NCBI GenBank assembly: GCA_030062745.1 | Contig: CP099851.1 | Span: 11,782,393-11,846,392, forward strand | Reading direction: 5' to 3' | DNA: 64,000 bases | DNA from: Capitulum mitella | Taxonomy: Eukaryota; Arthropoda; Thecostraca; Pollicipedomorpha; Pollicipedidae | Shown: positions 12,301 through 21,034 of the stretch, one piece after another | Layout of the letters: the number at the start of each line of letters is the position of its first letter | Numbering within the stretch: the first letter of the stretch is position 1 | Position numbers and translations under genes: made by a program | The notes under the pieces: generated by a model | Told to the model about the DNA's origin: nothing | Seen by the model: only the letters and a program-made list of their open reading frames with translations | The model's database searches: none

Positions 12301-12855
12301 GACTCCGGCTGTGCACTGCTGTCTATATCCCCTGCTGTGTACTGACGTATGTATCCCCTTCCGTGTACTGATGTCTGTATCGCCCTGACGTGTACTGATG
12401 TCCGTATCCCCCTGCCTTGCACGGACGTCTGTATCCCCGTGCCGTATACTGGTATCCGTCTGCCGTCCGTGAACTGACGTCTGTATCCCTCTTCTGTGTA
12501 CTGATGTCTGTATCCCCCTACCGCGTACTGACGTCTGTATCCCCCTGCCGTGTACTGATATCTGTACCCCCTGCCATGTACTGATGTCTGTATCCCCTGC
12601 TGTGTATTGACGTCTGCATCCCCCTGCCGTGTACTGACGTCTGTGTCCTCCTGCTGAGTATTGACGTCTTTGCCCTGCTGTGTACTGACGTCTTTGTCCC
12701 CCTGCTGTGTACTGATGCCTGTGTCCCCCTGCTGTGTAGTGACGTCTGTATCCCCCTGCTTTGCACTGACGTCTGTCGGTGTCCGCCGGCGGCAGGTGAT
12801 GTTTGACAAGCTGACTCAGGCCGTGGAGGAGACGTGTGGGTTCGCCGTGGAGTGA
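260..12855 (+). CDS. Smurf: Smurf, C2-WW-HECT E3 ubiquitin ligase (5'-partial, 15 exons)
   Basis: Smurf proteins are Nedd4-family E3 ligases. They take ubiquitin from an E2 onto a HECT cysteine and pass it to Smads, BMP/TGF-beta receptors and other partners bound by the WW domains; C2 directs the enzyme to membranes. The joined exons 260-393, 2670-2827, 3422-3696, 4010-4199, 5343-5415, 5935-6162, 6805-6933, 7560-7778, 8202-8380, 8744-8832, 9362-9507, 9907-9993, 10864-11001, 11707-11832 and 12796-12855 give about 742 codons. Numbering from the first visible codon, they hold the C-terminal half of C2 (1-97), three WW domains (about 100-131, 187-219, 229-261), a Pro/Ala linker (277-352) and HECT (about 375-742). 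The catalytic Cys is codon 710 (11791-11793) in HTCFN, 33 residues from the C-terminus, as is usual for HECT. The protein ends GFAVE like vertebrate Smurfs. All introns are GT-AG. One extra base near 4113-4115 breaks the frame between WW2 and WW3. Confidence 0.95.
1444..1578 (+). repeat. GC-rich minisatellite with a two-level repeat
   Basis: Six units begin tgtgtccg, at 1444, 1467, 1490, 1507, 1530 and 1554, and the next degenerates at 1571. Unit lengths are 23, 23, 17, 23, 24 and 17, so a long-long-short block of 63-64 bases is present twice. It lies in the middle of the intron at 394-2669. Confidence 0.85.
2670..2827 (+). CDS. Smurf: Smurf exon: end of C2 domain
   Basis: The exon completes the Tyr codon and reads QQLDLCK, then [14 protein letters not shown] and a Ser/Asn-rich tail ending ALSVQ. 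It corresponds to the last C2 strands and the start of the linker (vertebrate QRLDLCK, VRGQIVVSLQTRD). The acceptor is cctcag at 2664-2669. The donor is gtcagg, a weak-to-moderate site, at 2828. The exon ends in phase 0. Its final 12-16 bases plus the donor are copied several times in the following intron. Confidence 0.92.
2812..3012 (+). repeat. Short repeat copying the exon-end donor of the C2 exon
   Basis: The Smurf C2 exon ends with cctgtccgtgcag followed by the donor gtcagg (junction 2827/2828). Variants of this block recur in the intron near 2891 (cctgtccttgcaggtcagga), 2915, 2941 (cctgtccatgcaggtcggga), 2967 and 2989. Spacing is irregular, roughly 22-50 bases. Two copies keep an intact cag/gtcagg-like or cag/gtcggg-like donor. 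Confidence 0.8.
3422..3696 (+). CDS. Smurf: Smurf exon: WW1 and linker
   Basis: The exon starts [20 protein letters not shown] and continues [12 protein letters not shown], a complete WW domain with both signature Trp residues and the YYVNH core. A charged Pro/Glu/Arg-rich linker follows, ending DDLPEG, which is the start of WW2. The acceptor is gtgcag at 3416-3421 and the donor is gtgagc at 3697. The exon ends with two bases of a Gly codon. Smurf2 and insect Smurf keep this first WW; vertebrate Smurf1 commonly lacks it. Confidence 0.94.
4010..4199 (+). CDS. Smurf: Smurf exon: WW2 and most of WW3, frame broken by +1 base
   Basis: WW2 reads [19 protein letters not shown], then [12 protein letters not shown]. 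Tyr replaces the first Trp, as in other Smurf proteins. WW3 reads [20 protein letters not shown], then VDHVNR. The two lie in different frames of the same exon. The phases of the neighbouring exons need 189 bases here, but 190 are present. The surplus base lies between the WW2 end and WW3, most simply one g of the ggg at 4113-4115. A sequencing or assembly error is the likeliest cause. A real frameshift allele would remove WW3 and HECT. Acceptor ccgcag at 4004-4009, donor gtgagg at 4200. Confidence 0.9.
5343..5415 (+). CDS. Smurf: Smurf exon: end of WW3
   Basis: A 73-base exon that completes the Arg codon and reads [20 protein letters not shown], then PDPQ. It is the C-terminal strand of WW3, with Phe in place of the second Trp, as in vertebrate Smurf (TTQFTDPRL). 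The acceptor is ctgcag at 5337-5342 and the donor is gtgggt at 5416. Confidence 0.92.
5935..6162 (+). CDS. Smurf: Smurf exon: Pro/Ala-rich linker between WW3 and HECT
   Basis: A 76-codon exon, open and phase 0 at both ends. It starts [19 protein letters not shown] and runs into proline tracts ([11 protein letters not shown], then eight Pro) and an Ala/Pro tail ending AGDE. Vertebrate Smurf1/2 have a shorter and much less repetitive linker here. Pro tracts of this kind can bind SH3 domains or profilin, but that is inference. Very high GC and trinucleotide-like ccg and gcc runs suggest growth by slippage. Acceptor ccgcag at 5929-5934; donor gtgaga at 6163. Confidence 0.85.
6526..6760 (+). repeat. 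Minisatellite, gtgagagtgtgagagg-type unit
   Basis: About nine diverged copies of a 25-30 base unit built on gtgacctgtgagagtgtgag. The array ends about 45 bases before the acceptor of the Smurf exon at 6805. Many copies contain gtgagag, which looks like a 5' splice site. Confidence 0.85.
6805..6933 (+). CDS. Smurf: Smurf exon: start of HECT module
   Basis: The exon encodes [20 protein letters not shown], then [18 protein letters not shown]. This is the basic helix before HECT and the first HECT strand (vertebrate RYERDLVQKLKVLRHELS, GHCRIEVSREEIFE). The acceptor is ccag at 6801-6804; an alternative cag three bases later would drop one Gln. The donor is gtcagt at 6934. Phase 0 at both ends. 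A minisatellite ends about 45 bases upstream of the acceptor. Confidence 0.93.
7560..7778 (+). CDS. Smurf: Smurf exon: HECT N-lobe
   Basis: 73 codons, including [40 protein letters not shown] and [11 protein letters not shown]. It is nearly identical to the same part of vertebrate Smurf1/2 HECT. The acceptor is ggcag at 7555-7559, the donor is gtgagg at 7779, and both ends are phase 0. Strong conservation argues that the gene is functional despite the base-count problem in the WW2/WW3 exon. Confidence 0.96.
8202..8380 (+). CDS. Smurf: Smurf exon: HECT N-lobe, E2-binding region
   Basis: The exon encodes [20 protein letters not shown], then [20 protein letters not shown] and a tail ending LTWML. 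This is the HECT segment that leads into the E2-binding subdomain. The acceptor is tcgtag at 8196-8201, the only acceptor in this gene ending in tag. The donor is gtgagt at 8381. The exon ends with two bases of a Leu codon. Confidence 0.95.
8744..8832 (+). CDS. Smurf: Smurf exon: HECT
   Basis: An 89-base exon reading [20 protein letters not shown], then HITVRDLKP. It matches the vertebrate ENDITPVLDHTFCVEHNAFG segment. The acceptor is gtgcag at 8738-8743 and the donor is gtgaga at 8833. It is entered and left inside codons (Leu and Gly) whose halves fit the neighbouring exons. Confidence 0.94.
9362..9507 (+). CDS. Smurf: Smurf exon: HECT
   Basis: The exon reads [20 protein letters not shown], then [20 protein letters not shown] and IIPQGLLK. 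Equivalent to vertebrate PVTEENKKEYVRLYVNWRFM and GIEAQFLALQKGFNELIPQ. The acceptor is cccag at 9357-9361 and the donor is gtgaga at 9508. It ends in phase 0. Confidence 0.95.
9907..9993 (+). CDS. Smurf: Smurf exon: HECT
   Basis: A 29-codon, phase-0 exon: [20 protein letters not shown], then DWKQNTRLK. It matches the ELELIIGGLDKIDLNDWK block of vertebrate Smurf. The acceptor is ccccag at 9901-9906 and the donor is gtgaga at 9994. Confidence 0.95.
10457..10778 (+). repeat. 32-bp minisatellite, ten copies
   Basis: Units start tcgatca at 10457, 10489, 10523, 10555, 10587, 10619, 10651, 10683, 10715 (tctatca) and 10747. Each contains ctgagcagtgtg. The period is exactly 32 bases from the third copy onward and the later copies are nearly identical, which suggests recent expansion at the 3' side. 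The array ends about 85 bases before the Smurf exon at 10864. Confidence 0.93.
10864..11001 (+). CDS. Smurf: Smurf exon: HECT, end of N-lobe
   Basis: 46 codons in phase 0, including [20 protein letters not shown], then [20 protein letters not shown]. The [16 protein letters not shown] motif is a HECT hallmark before the C-lobe hinge. The acceptor is gccag at 10859-10863 and the donor is gtgagg at 11002. A 32-bp tandem array ends about 85 bases upstream. Confidence 0.96.
11707..11832 (+). CDS. Smurf: Smurf exon: HECT C-lobe with catalytic cysteine
   Basis: 42 codons: [20 protein letters not shown], then [20 protein letters not shown] and YE. The active-site Cys that forms the thioester with ubiquitin is the tgc at 11791-11793 in LPKAHTCFN. 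The acceptor is accag at 11702-11706 and the donor is gtaact at 11833. Confidence 0.97.
12150..12778 (+). repeat. 27-bp minisatellite in the last Smurf intron
   Basis: About 23 diverged copies of a unit of roughly 25-28 bases built from tgtactgacgtctgtatccc followed by cctgccg. The array fills most of the last intron and ends about 20 bases before the terminal exon. Each unit has a ctgac branch-point-like core followed by a pyrimidine-rich run. On the minus strand the array reads as a long low-complexity frame, which I treat as an artefact of the repeat. Confidence 0.93.
12796..12855 (+). CDS. Smurf: Smurf terminal exon with stop
   Basis: A 19-codon terminal exon: [19 protein letters not shown], then tga at 12853-12855. 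It matches the vertebrate C-terminus [12 protein letters not shown]. The acceptor is ggcag at 12791-12795, directly after a long minisatellite that ends about 20 bases upstream. Confidence 0.95.
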   Translation: MMFDKLTQAVEETCGFAVE

Positions 12856-15079
12856 CGGCCGGTCGCTGCCGCAGCTCCCTGCTGTGATACCGAGACTGTC
12901 CAGGGACCAACCGCCTCCGCCACCGGCGCCGCCGCCGCCGCTGCCGTCGCCCGTCTCTCAGATAGCGTCTATTTTTGTACGGGCCGGGGCGGGCCGGTCG
13001 GCGGGCGGTGACTCAGGTCGTCCTCCGATGTTCGCGAGGTGCCGGTGCCGGCTGGTGGCGGCGGCCGCCGTCCGGGCGGGTGGTCCGCCCCGCCGGCGGC
13101 GGCGGACCGTCGCGTGCCGCCGCTGACGAGGCGGCGCCGTCATCAGCGACGTCGCCTCTCGTGCCGGCTCGTGAACAGGCGCTGCTGTCGGACTTTTGTA
13201 CGGTGGGCGTGGTCGCAGGGCGAGGCGTACGCGTGAAGTGTAGGTCACACGAGCGCGTACATTCTCTGTCGCGTGAGGTTGTCATTTGAACTGGTTCTTG
13301 CCGTTTTAGCCCCCGGAGGACGACAGGCGTATCTCTGCCATTGGTGTTCGGTCTTTTTTGACTGCGTGGATGCGTCTTATGGTTCAGAAGGGATGCCGGT
13401 CAGGCATTTCAATCGTTATATGCGTAGGTAAATGCGAATTGGGGCCCTTAGCGTGATACGACATTACTCCTTTAGCTATGCGTGTAACGTTTTGTCTTGT
13501 TAATTTTATACGAAATTGTTTGAGTTTTAGCGCGAGTCAAGCAGCTGCGGTGTTCGCGCCTTTGTCTCATGCGCCTTGTCCTAGCCTCAATAATTTGTAC
13601 ATATGCCTGTGCAGTGGGTTTACTGGTTATGCCTGTGGCGTTTTGCGGTTTACGTTACGCATGCGTTGCTGTTGCTCACTGGCTTTCGATAGTTATGTTC
13701 CACTGTCCAGAGCAGTAGTCGGTACGGAGCGCGTTTCCTGTGTTTATCAGTCGGACCAGTCGCGCTTTGGGCCGCAGTGGTGTGGTGCGATTCTGGTTCA
13801 GTTGTATCTGACCGTCTAACCTTCCTATACGAAGTTTTAAATGGGTTTGCGGTCTGCCGTTTTGGACGGAGTATTGCTATTTCGGTGTGTATGCTTGTAT
13901 AAAGTCGTTTGGTTGTTGTAGTCCGGACTCCTATGGTGAACTCATGCTCAAATTAATCGGCAGCAGCCGTGGGAAAACGTTCTGCCTGCGTTCCTGCCTT
14001 TATATGGTTACCCCGCATACCACACCGCGAGAGGCGCCGTGTGACCTCAAATGAAACCTTTCTAGGTGGTCATTCTCCTTTGCCGTCACTCTCGTCCACC
14101 GAGCGTCTCCAGCTGCCGTGGTTGCCGTTTCACTGCTATTGCCTGTTTCCGATGACCGCCTGCGCCGGTAGTTCCGGTCGCTGCGCCGGGCGGCGCGTCA
14201 TGCAGCCTCAGCCATGTCCGGGCAGCCTGTTGCCACCGGCGCCCTCCCTGCCCGACTCTGCGGCGGTGGTTGTGTGTTTATGGGTTCCTGCCTCCCTGTT
14301 GTGTTGCCAGGGCGTGTGCGACGCCAGTGCCCAGGTACGCGGCTCCAGAGGACTCAACTTGTTTGTACGGGAGCGCCACACAAAATATAGACAGTGGAAA
14401 GGCAGCCGGGTGTGTATGCTGGACGATGGCTCAGTAGGTCCGGTAGTCTGCGGTTCGTTGCTCAAATGGCAGCTGTATTCCGTTCCACTCGGGGTTACTG
14501 TCTCGACAGACGCGTGGAAATCCGGCGGCGAGGGTGAAGAATCACGGAAAACTGTTGTCATTTGCGGAGCCTTTACGTACGCCTTGTTTATTTATATATT
14601 CTACTGTCGTGGGTCGTTTACGTATGTCAAGTGGCTGTTATACCCCATAGTTGAAAAGACAAAACAATGTGATCGTGTTGCGAGGTCAAGAGCATTCTTT
14701 CAAACAAAAACGCAGTCAAAGGTTACAACCCACAGCTTGGTTACATGCCTGACTCAAGGGGGGGGGGGCGACTCAATAGGTGACGTTTCGGTGGACTCCT
14801 CAAAATTCACCAGCGTCAGATGTTTGGGGAGCTTGTTATACATTTCGAGCACTGGCACAAAAGCACCGTTTTCCTTCTGCAACGCTGGCGTTTTGTGCTG
14901 TTGGTGTTTGATGTTCAGAACGGCCGCAGTGTCCAGGCTCGCGGTTTCTTAGAGCCTTGTGGGCAAGTCAGCGTACTGCGGTCAGGCATACCATGGGCCG
15001 CCATCTACCCAGGCTTCTCACGCAGGTCAGATACGTGGCCAGCTTCCCGACGGCCGAAAATCAAATCAGCTCCGAAGTT
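12856..15079 (+). other. Smurf 3' flank, no recognised gene
   Basis: The first part is presumably the Smurf 3' UTR. Up to about 13300 it is GC-rich, then it becomes AT-richer. By eye I find no canonical aataaa in the first 2 kb after the stop. An open frame at 13969-14952 (327 codons, plus strand) is long for this window, but I recognise no domain in it and it crosses a run of ten g near 14759, so I do not call it a gene. Confidence 0.5.
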
Positions 15080-17780
15080 CAGGATTTATTTTTTTTGCAT
15101 CCTGGTTCGTTTTCGTACTTTTCCGTAATGAACTGAAATACATTATCGGACCTAAGAGAGAACAAGGACGGTGACAAACGTCCTTGATCGATTGATGTTG
15201 AAATTGATGGTGCCGCTGTGAACAACGGGTCGTATGTGTGAGAGGCCGGATATGTGCCCCAAACATCGGTGGCTGATGTGAACCATGTGGCTGTCCCAGG
15301 ACATGGTTTTGTCAAACGTTATGTCAAACGAGACTGAAATGCTGGGCATTTCAGTCTCGTTCCAAAGTTCGAATTGTGCGCCACGGAAGGTCCCCTGGAT
15401 TTTTCGAACGTTACGCACGAAAGCCATGAGTCTGATTTTTGTTGCGCTTACCTTGAGTGAATTCGCGCGGAACCAGACGTCCAAAAAAATGTGAGATAGG
15501 CTTCCATCCGTAAAATAAGCGCTGGTAGATCGCTCTTTCTGCCCGACACGAGTACCTGGGTGTCATCAGAGTACTGCACGACGTCTTCTGAAGCAAAAGA
15601 TGTCATGTCGTTCGCTGATACGCTGAGCAGGATGGGTTCTAATGCCTGGAGCGCAGCCAGGATTTTGGGGGGGGGCTCATTGTGAACTAAAATCATACGA
15701 CAACCGCCAGCCGGGAAGACGATGTGTAATGGTTTTCGCAAAAAAATCTTAAAAGCTTAAGGGGGGCCCGGCCCCCCCCCCCTTGGCTGAGCCTGTGCCT
15801 GGTGTCAACCCCTGGAACACGCGCATAGTGTTTGTTAGAGGTCGTGAGGCAAGATCCGGCCCACAGCTGCTTTTCAAACACCCTTTGAGTGTGGCCACTG
15901 AGATGGTGTAAACCAGGTAGTATCAATACGTGCAGTCAGAGTTTACGTGTAAGAATTTTGTGGTTAATATCGTCAAAGCACTTGATCGGGTCGATTGAGC
16001 ACAAAATGAAAATTTCCCGACATCGGTGGCTGAAGGAATGCGAGCAACAAAGGCGACCAGCGCAGTTTCCGTCGACTGGTGAGAGCGGGAACCATGCTGA
16101 GACGGTGAAAGGAGGTGGTTAGATGAGAAGTAGTGGCAGAGCCGTCATGGGACGACCCGCTCTTCCCCTTTAGAAATGACGAGTACGATGGAAATTGGTC
16201 TCTGGTTGCAAGGACCAGAAGAGTCCCGGATTTAAAGATGGGCTGCGCAACGGAGTATTTCGACTGCTCAAGGAACCCAGGCTGGATAAGCAGGAGTTGA
16301 TATTTAGAATCACTTCACCGTTGCTGGGGAAACTTAGTTTCAGCACGCTAAAGCACAGACTCAGATCTGCAGGTGGTAGAGTTACGTGTGCCAGAAATAG
16401 ATTCCAATTCATGGTGAAAGGAAGGCGCAGGCACCGACGCGCGGTAGTCGGCGGCTGACGCCCGGGAGACGATGGCTGACGCCCGGCACCGGCTCCTTTG
16501 CCGCGGCTTCGGCAGCAACCGTCAGTCCCACAAAGACGAAGTGGTCGTTCAGGGCTTCACATGATGGCTGCGCTGGCGCACCCTTTCACGTAGTTTTATT
16601 TCCAGCCGGGAGTTGCAGGTTTCGCCCTACAGAGGTTGGACCCTGCTCACGGAGACGTTGATCGAGGTCAGCACGCCTATTTCGGTAGATGGCAGACCTT
16701 ACAGCGCGGTCGAGATCAGAGCACGCGCTCGATCCCCGACCACGCACACCGAGCGTCCCACGGCGCAGAGCCGCGAGCTCCCGAGCGGCGGCGGAAACAG
16801 GGGAGAGGGCGGGAGGAAGGTCGAGATGCTCCTGACTGGGGCAGGAGGTCAAGTACTGGTACAAATCGCGAGAGAAGCATTTGGCACTTTTCAGTTACAG
16901 GAGTTCTAAAAGCGTTCCACCGGTCACAGCGATGTCGGTGACCGGTGGAACCCACGCTCACGAACTCGCGAACTCGCGCTCTGGCGAATGTTGGTTTGCG
17001 TCAAGACCTTGGTTAGTTCATGTTTACGCAAATCAAATTACGAGGGCCAAAATGACAGTAATTGAAGCAGTCCGTAACTACGTCACGACGACTAATAACG
17101 CAGATAGCCAGCGATGGCCTCGACGTTAACGTGGGAGCATGAACGAGCTAGGAGAGTGAGTAATCACGTAAGAGCTCCTCAAGGCACTTTCTAGTCACAC
17201 CACACGATGTTTTAAGCAGGTTACAGTTCAAGTCACCGCATAGTATAATAGCAGCACTGGAGTAGCCAATGACAGCACGCTAATACTGAGCCTCGAGCTG
17301 TGCGAAATCCGTCAGGAGAGGTGATGTGTGTCATGGCGGGCCGTACAGGGAACACCGCAGCAGTGTGCGTCCATCGTCCAGCTTCAGAGGGGACCAGAGG
17401 GATTCGAGACGGCAGACCTGGTTGCCAGATTGCTGGTGATCTTGGTCACTGACACTGCGAATTCCTCTTTGATGACGATGGCTACCCCTTCGTAGCCGCC
17501 GATGTCGGGTCGATCGTCCTGTACGTGGTGTAGCCGGCCAGAACGAGAAGCCCATTAGGAGTGCTTAGCTGCAGCCACGTTTCCGATAGGATCATAACGC
17601 CATGGCTGCGCCATGGAGATTTCAAGATAATCCAGTTTTTTTCTTCGATAATCCGGGGTACAGCAGTTTCGGCTCGAACGGCTGAATGCTGAGAGCGTCG
17701 ATGAGAAAGCCAGTGCTTGGGCCGGGTGGCAGCGTGCGCCACCCTGCAACCTCGCTTCGCCAACCCCCAGCGCTGCGGCC
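15080..17780 (-). mobile_element. LINE A: decayed non-LTR retrotransposon, CR1/L2-like
   Basis: Read on the minus strand, the parts come in LINE order. An endonuclease piece at about 17780-17330 has LSETWLQLSTPNGLLVLAGY. A middle piece at about 16865-16590 has LDRAVRSAIYRNRRADLDQR. Reverse transcriptase follows at about 16100-15150, with KILTRKL, the catalytic box as QYSDDTQVLVSGRKSDLPAL, and a thumb with ANSLKV and FDKTMSWDSH. No RNase H is seen. The coding sequence is interrupted by many stops and frameshifts, so this is a dead copy. It shares its middle domain closely with LINE B. The family name is a judgement from RT and endonuclease style. The ends are approximate. Confidence 0.82.
15327..15361. 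repeat. Perfect 16-bp hairpin inside LINE A
   Basis: Arms aacgagactgaaatgc (15327-15342) and gcatttcagtctcgtt (15346-15361) are exact reverse complements with a 3-base loop. The hairpin lies in the LINE A reverse-transcriptase tail. Confidence 0.9.
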
Positions 17781-18279
17781 GCCGCCCAAGGCAGTGTTCG
17801 GCCGACCGCTCGCGGTGAACGTTCGGCCGAGATCAACCGACCTTGACCCGCCTCAGGCGTAGTGACGTCAGCGGTCGTGGGAGCTTCCGCGGCCGAGTCC
17901 AGGGCGCCCAGCGGACGAAGTCGGACGGGGCACTTGCCAAATGTCACGCCGAAAATCTCGATCTGGGCCACTTCTGCGCGGCCGGTGTCCAGACGTGCAG
18001 GACTGCATCACAGCAGAAGCACTCGAACCATGACGAGTGGGGTTAACAGACGGCCAATGTCCCGATGCGTGGCGGCGGCGGCTTACAAACTGCATTCACA
18101 GAGTCCGTCAGGCAGATGAATGAGGGAACAGGCCGGAGCAGAGACCAGGCTAACAATGTACGCTGCACGCGCTGTACACAGTTGACTAGCATAGGTGGCA
18201 AGAATAAGAACACAAGAAAATAGTGGATAGTAGTGTAATCCAAAGCGATTCTTAAAGTAGCGTAGAAATCTTGGTATTT

Positions 18280-18280
<1 letters not shown>

Positions 18281-18323
<43 letters not shown>
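18281..18323. repeat. (TA)n microsatellite
   Basis: An uninterrupted ta run of about 43 bases. Confidence 0.97.
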
Positions 18324-18327
<4 letters not shown>

Positions 18328-20606
18328 CTACAGTGTAATTTGGTCACCCTCCAAGGGGCTCTTGGCAAGTTTAAATCGTTAGGAGTTTCAAAACAGTAGC
18401 GCTCCGATCAGTTTGGGACATCGAAATAAACTACAGCCTTTGTCGCTGCACTCCCCTTTTGACCACCGCACTCCGAGGGTGGATGTTTTATTCAGAGCGG
18501 AGAATTCGCGTTGAGCGGCCGCTTTCTGTGGCCTAGTGGCCGCGTCTCGGTTGCCAGGGCAACCGTCCACGCTCCATCATTTAGAAGGTGCCGGTGACGT
18601 CCCATCTCGGCGTCCGAGCTGGCTGATGTGGCGTGCTCTGCTGCAGGCAGCTCTCGGCCTGCAGGACATTTGCTGGGGAATCTCACTGCAGTCGCCGGAG
18701 AGTGGCCGGCTTGATGGCTTTCAAGCTCACGTGTGCGTCGACGGAAGCCCAGCGTCGGTCACGGGGAGCCCCGCAGAGAGACAGAAGGTTAAAAAGCCTC
18801 CTGAAAAGAACAAAGCTTAGTTTAAAACGCTTATGTTTCGATAATCGGGACAAATCATGGATTTTTTTCTTGTGTGCATTACAGTGCGTATTGAGTAAAA
18901 AATCCAGCCTGCGACATATCGTACGCCATGCTCAAATTTTCGTTTTGTCCCAATCCTGAGCGTTATCTGCTCCTCCCGGCTATTTGCCCCCGCCCCCCTT
19001 TAGGCGGTCGTCTGGATCAGTCCCGGCAATGGACGATATTCTTTGGCGGGAAAGCTTGGACGGGAGCGGTATGGAGCATGCGCACTGGTGTTATCCACCA
19101 GTGGCGCCAGTTCACAACTGCGTGTCCAGAGCCGTTAGTGCTGCAGCGACACCGTCCTGACGGCACCAGAACAGATAAAACGCCACCGCCATTCTTTGGA
19201 AGAACTTAGTCTCAGAAGAACTCCGTCTCATTCCATGGAGCAATTCACGGTCTCGCGCTAGGATTCGTGAAAGGCCTCGTGACAGCGGCCTCGGCGGCCG
19301 ACCCGCGGCAGCAGTGTAAGGTCTGCAACTGCAAATCGCAAGTCCGTGATGGGTGAAGCAGGCAGGAACGGGTCCAAGGGACGCAAATGCCCCCCCCCCC
19401 CTTTGGCGTTTTGGCGTTCTAACCCACCGAAGGCCAGTAAGGACGTGAAATGCAAAGCCCTTGGCTGCCGAAGGCGGATTGGAACATGAAAGCCATTCAT
19501 GTTGTCCGTGGTTGAATGTTGTCCGTGGATACAACGACAGCGGACACGACAACGTTCCAGTAATAGGCGCCTTTTCTGGTGCCTGATTCAGTTTGTCACG
19601 GACGAATTTCGTCTGTTGATACAAAAACGCTCTATCGTTAAGGGGCACACATGTGACATTGCGCGCCCTTGTAATAGGACATGGACGCCTTTCGGGTAAA
19701 AAGGCACTCATGTTACGTTGAGTGGGCAGCCATAATAAAGGATATATATATATACATGTATATGTATATGTATATGACACTCGTACCACTTTCAAGCCAG
19801 TGTGAGTCAAAACGCCCTCTGAGTCGTTTTGACGCCATCTGTCACAAACGAATGGACGTTTCGCGTGATTTATGCGTTATTTCGATCGAGTTTAACGCCG
19901 TTGCGGCAAAACTTTGACGCTCTTTGACTGCAGTTTTAAAACCCCCACAGCATCGTTTTGGCGCCGATAACAGAAATGCGCCATCCCTCCCGTTAGCAAA
20001 ATCCTGGATCCGTCCCTGGAGTCAGGTCACAGGCCAGATCGACGGCAGCTTTGCCGCATTTCAGGAATTTTAACATTTCGGTCTGTTGTGTCTTAGACAA
20101 TAACTCCTATGGCACTAGTCCAAAACTGCTCTGGATGTGTGAAATATCAGGACAAGTGCGTAAGCTTCTGCCATTCACCGGGTGGGCCCTTAGCGACCAA
20201 TGCTAGCCATGCTTGTAGACCCAGGCTGGCGCTGCCTCAGTGTTCAGTCACTTCGCGCTGCAACTGATAAACATTTTACGATTTCAGTCGGTGTAGATAA
20301 ATACGAACCGATAAATACGGATGCAGCGCCTCTGATAAATGCGAATCCAATTACCACGGAATATGTCACAGATTGATCTAAGCTATTCACCGCACCATTT
20401 TCAGGGCCGAAGTGAGGTTATTCTCGAATACGACCCGTAAGTCTTACTCGAAACTAATACAGCAAGTTTTCTAGTGTACAAACAGGGTATGGTTCGAAGG
20501 GCTTGGTCATGTCATGACGATTTGTGAAAAAATTTACTTAATTGGTCATCCAGTCCCATAACAATGCATTTTTGTCGGCTGCGTATGCCTTCCGATTTCA
20601 TGCTGG

Positions 20607-20712
20607 CCCTCTCCCCCCCCCTCTCTGTCTCTGTCTCTGTTTCTGCCTTTCTCTATCTCTGTCTCTCTGTCTCTCTCTCTTTCTCTCTCTCTCTCTGTCT
20701 CTCTCTTCCTCT
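20607..20712 (+). repeat. CT-rich simple repeat
   Basis: About 105 bases of ctct and tctg units with a c8 run at the start. Low complexity; the open frames across it are not genes. Confidence 0.95.
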
Positions 20713-21034
20713 TTTATACCGTTCCTTCCCCATCTGCGCTCTCCTACAACAGAAAGAGCGCGGAAGATTCCTTTTCCGCGGCCCGATCCTGCTGATGCCT
20801 TCCACCCTCTGTTGCTGCGCCCACCGCCCGGAGTGGATTGAATGTCTCCGGCGGCCGGCGGTGACGTGACATCACTAACGTCACGGCGCATAGTGACACC
20901 CTGGATCAGAATCTTACTGATACGGGAACGAACGCTATCAAGCGATCGACATTCTTGTCCTGTGTCCTCTTGTTCTGCGTGCGTGAAAAAAATTTGATTC
21001 GATTTGAAAAAAAGCCTTTGATCTGATTTGGTGC

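Larger units (their letters stand above)
394..12795 (+). other. Smurf introns: contents
   Basis: Introns longer than about 300 bases are 394-2669, 2828-3421, 3697-4009, 4200-5342, 5416-5934, 6163-6804, 6934-7559, 7779-8201, 8381-8743, 8833-9361, 9508-9906, 9994-10863, 11002-11706 and 11833-12795. Apart from the five minisatellites listed separately I see no gene, no RNA gene and no recognisable transposon in them. The stretches 4580-5150, 7020-7550 and 7920-8160 are noticeably AT-richer than the exons around them. Confidence 0.6.
17781..21034. other. Non-coding region between LINE A and LINE C
   Basis: The first few hundred bases may be the 5' end of LINE A. It holds a TA microsatellite at 18281-18323, a short TA/TG tract at 19741-19777 and a CT-rich simple repeat at about 20607-20712. 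An aataaa occurs near 19734. I see no gene or RNA gene. Confidence 0.6.

Noticed and set aside
12057-12809. A 250-codon open frame on the minus strand with repeated TDVSTQQGD-like words
   Set aside because: It is the translation of the 27-bp minisatellite of the last Smurf intron; the period keeps the frame open without coding selection.
14425-14465. Possible tRNA or tRNA-derived SINE: tggctcagtagg followed 25 bases later by ggttcgttgc
   Set aside because: The A-box matches but the B-box is imperfect and no acceptor or anticodon stem can be paired.
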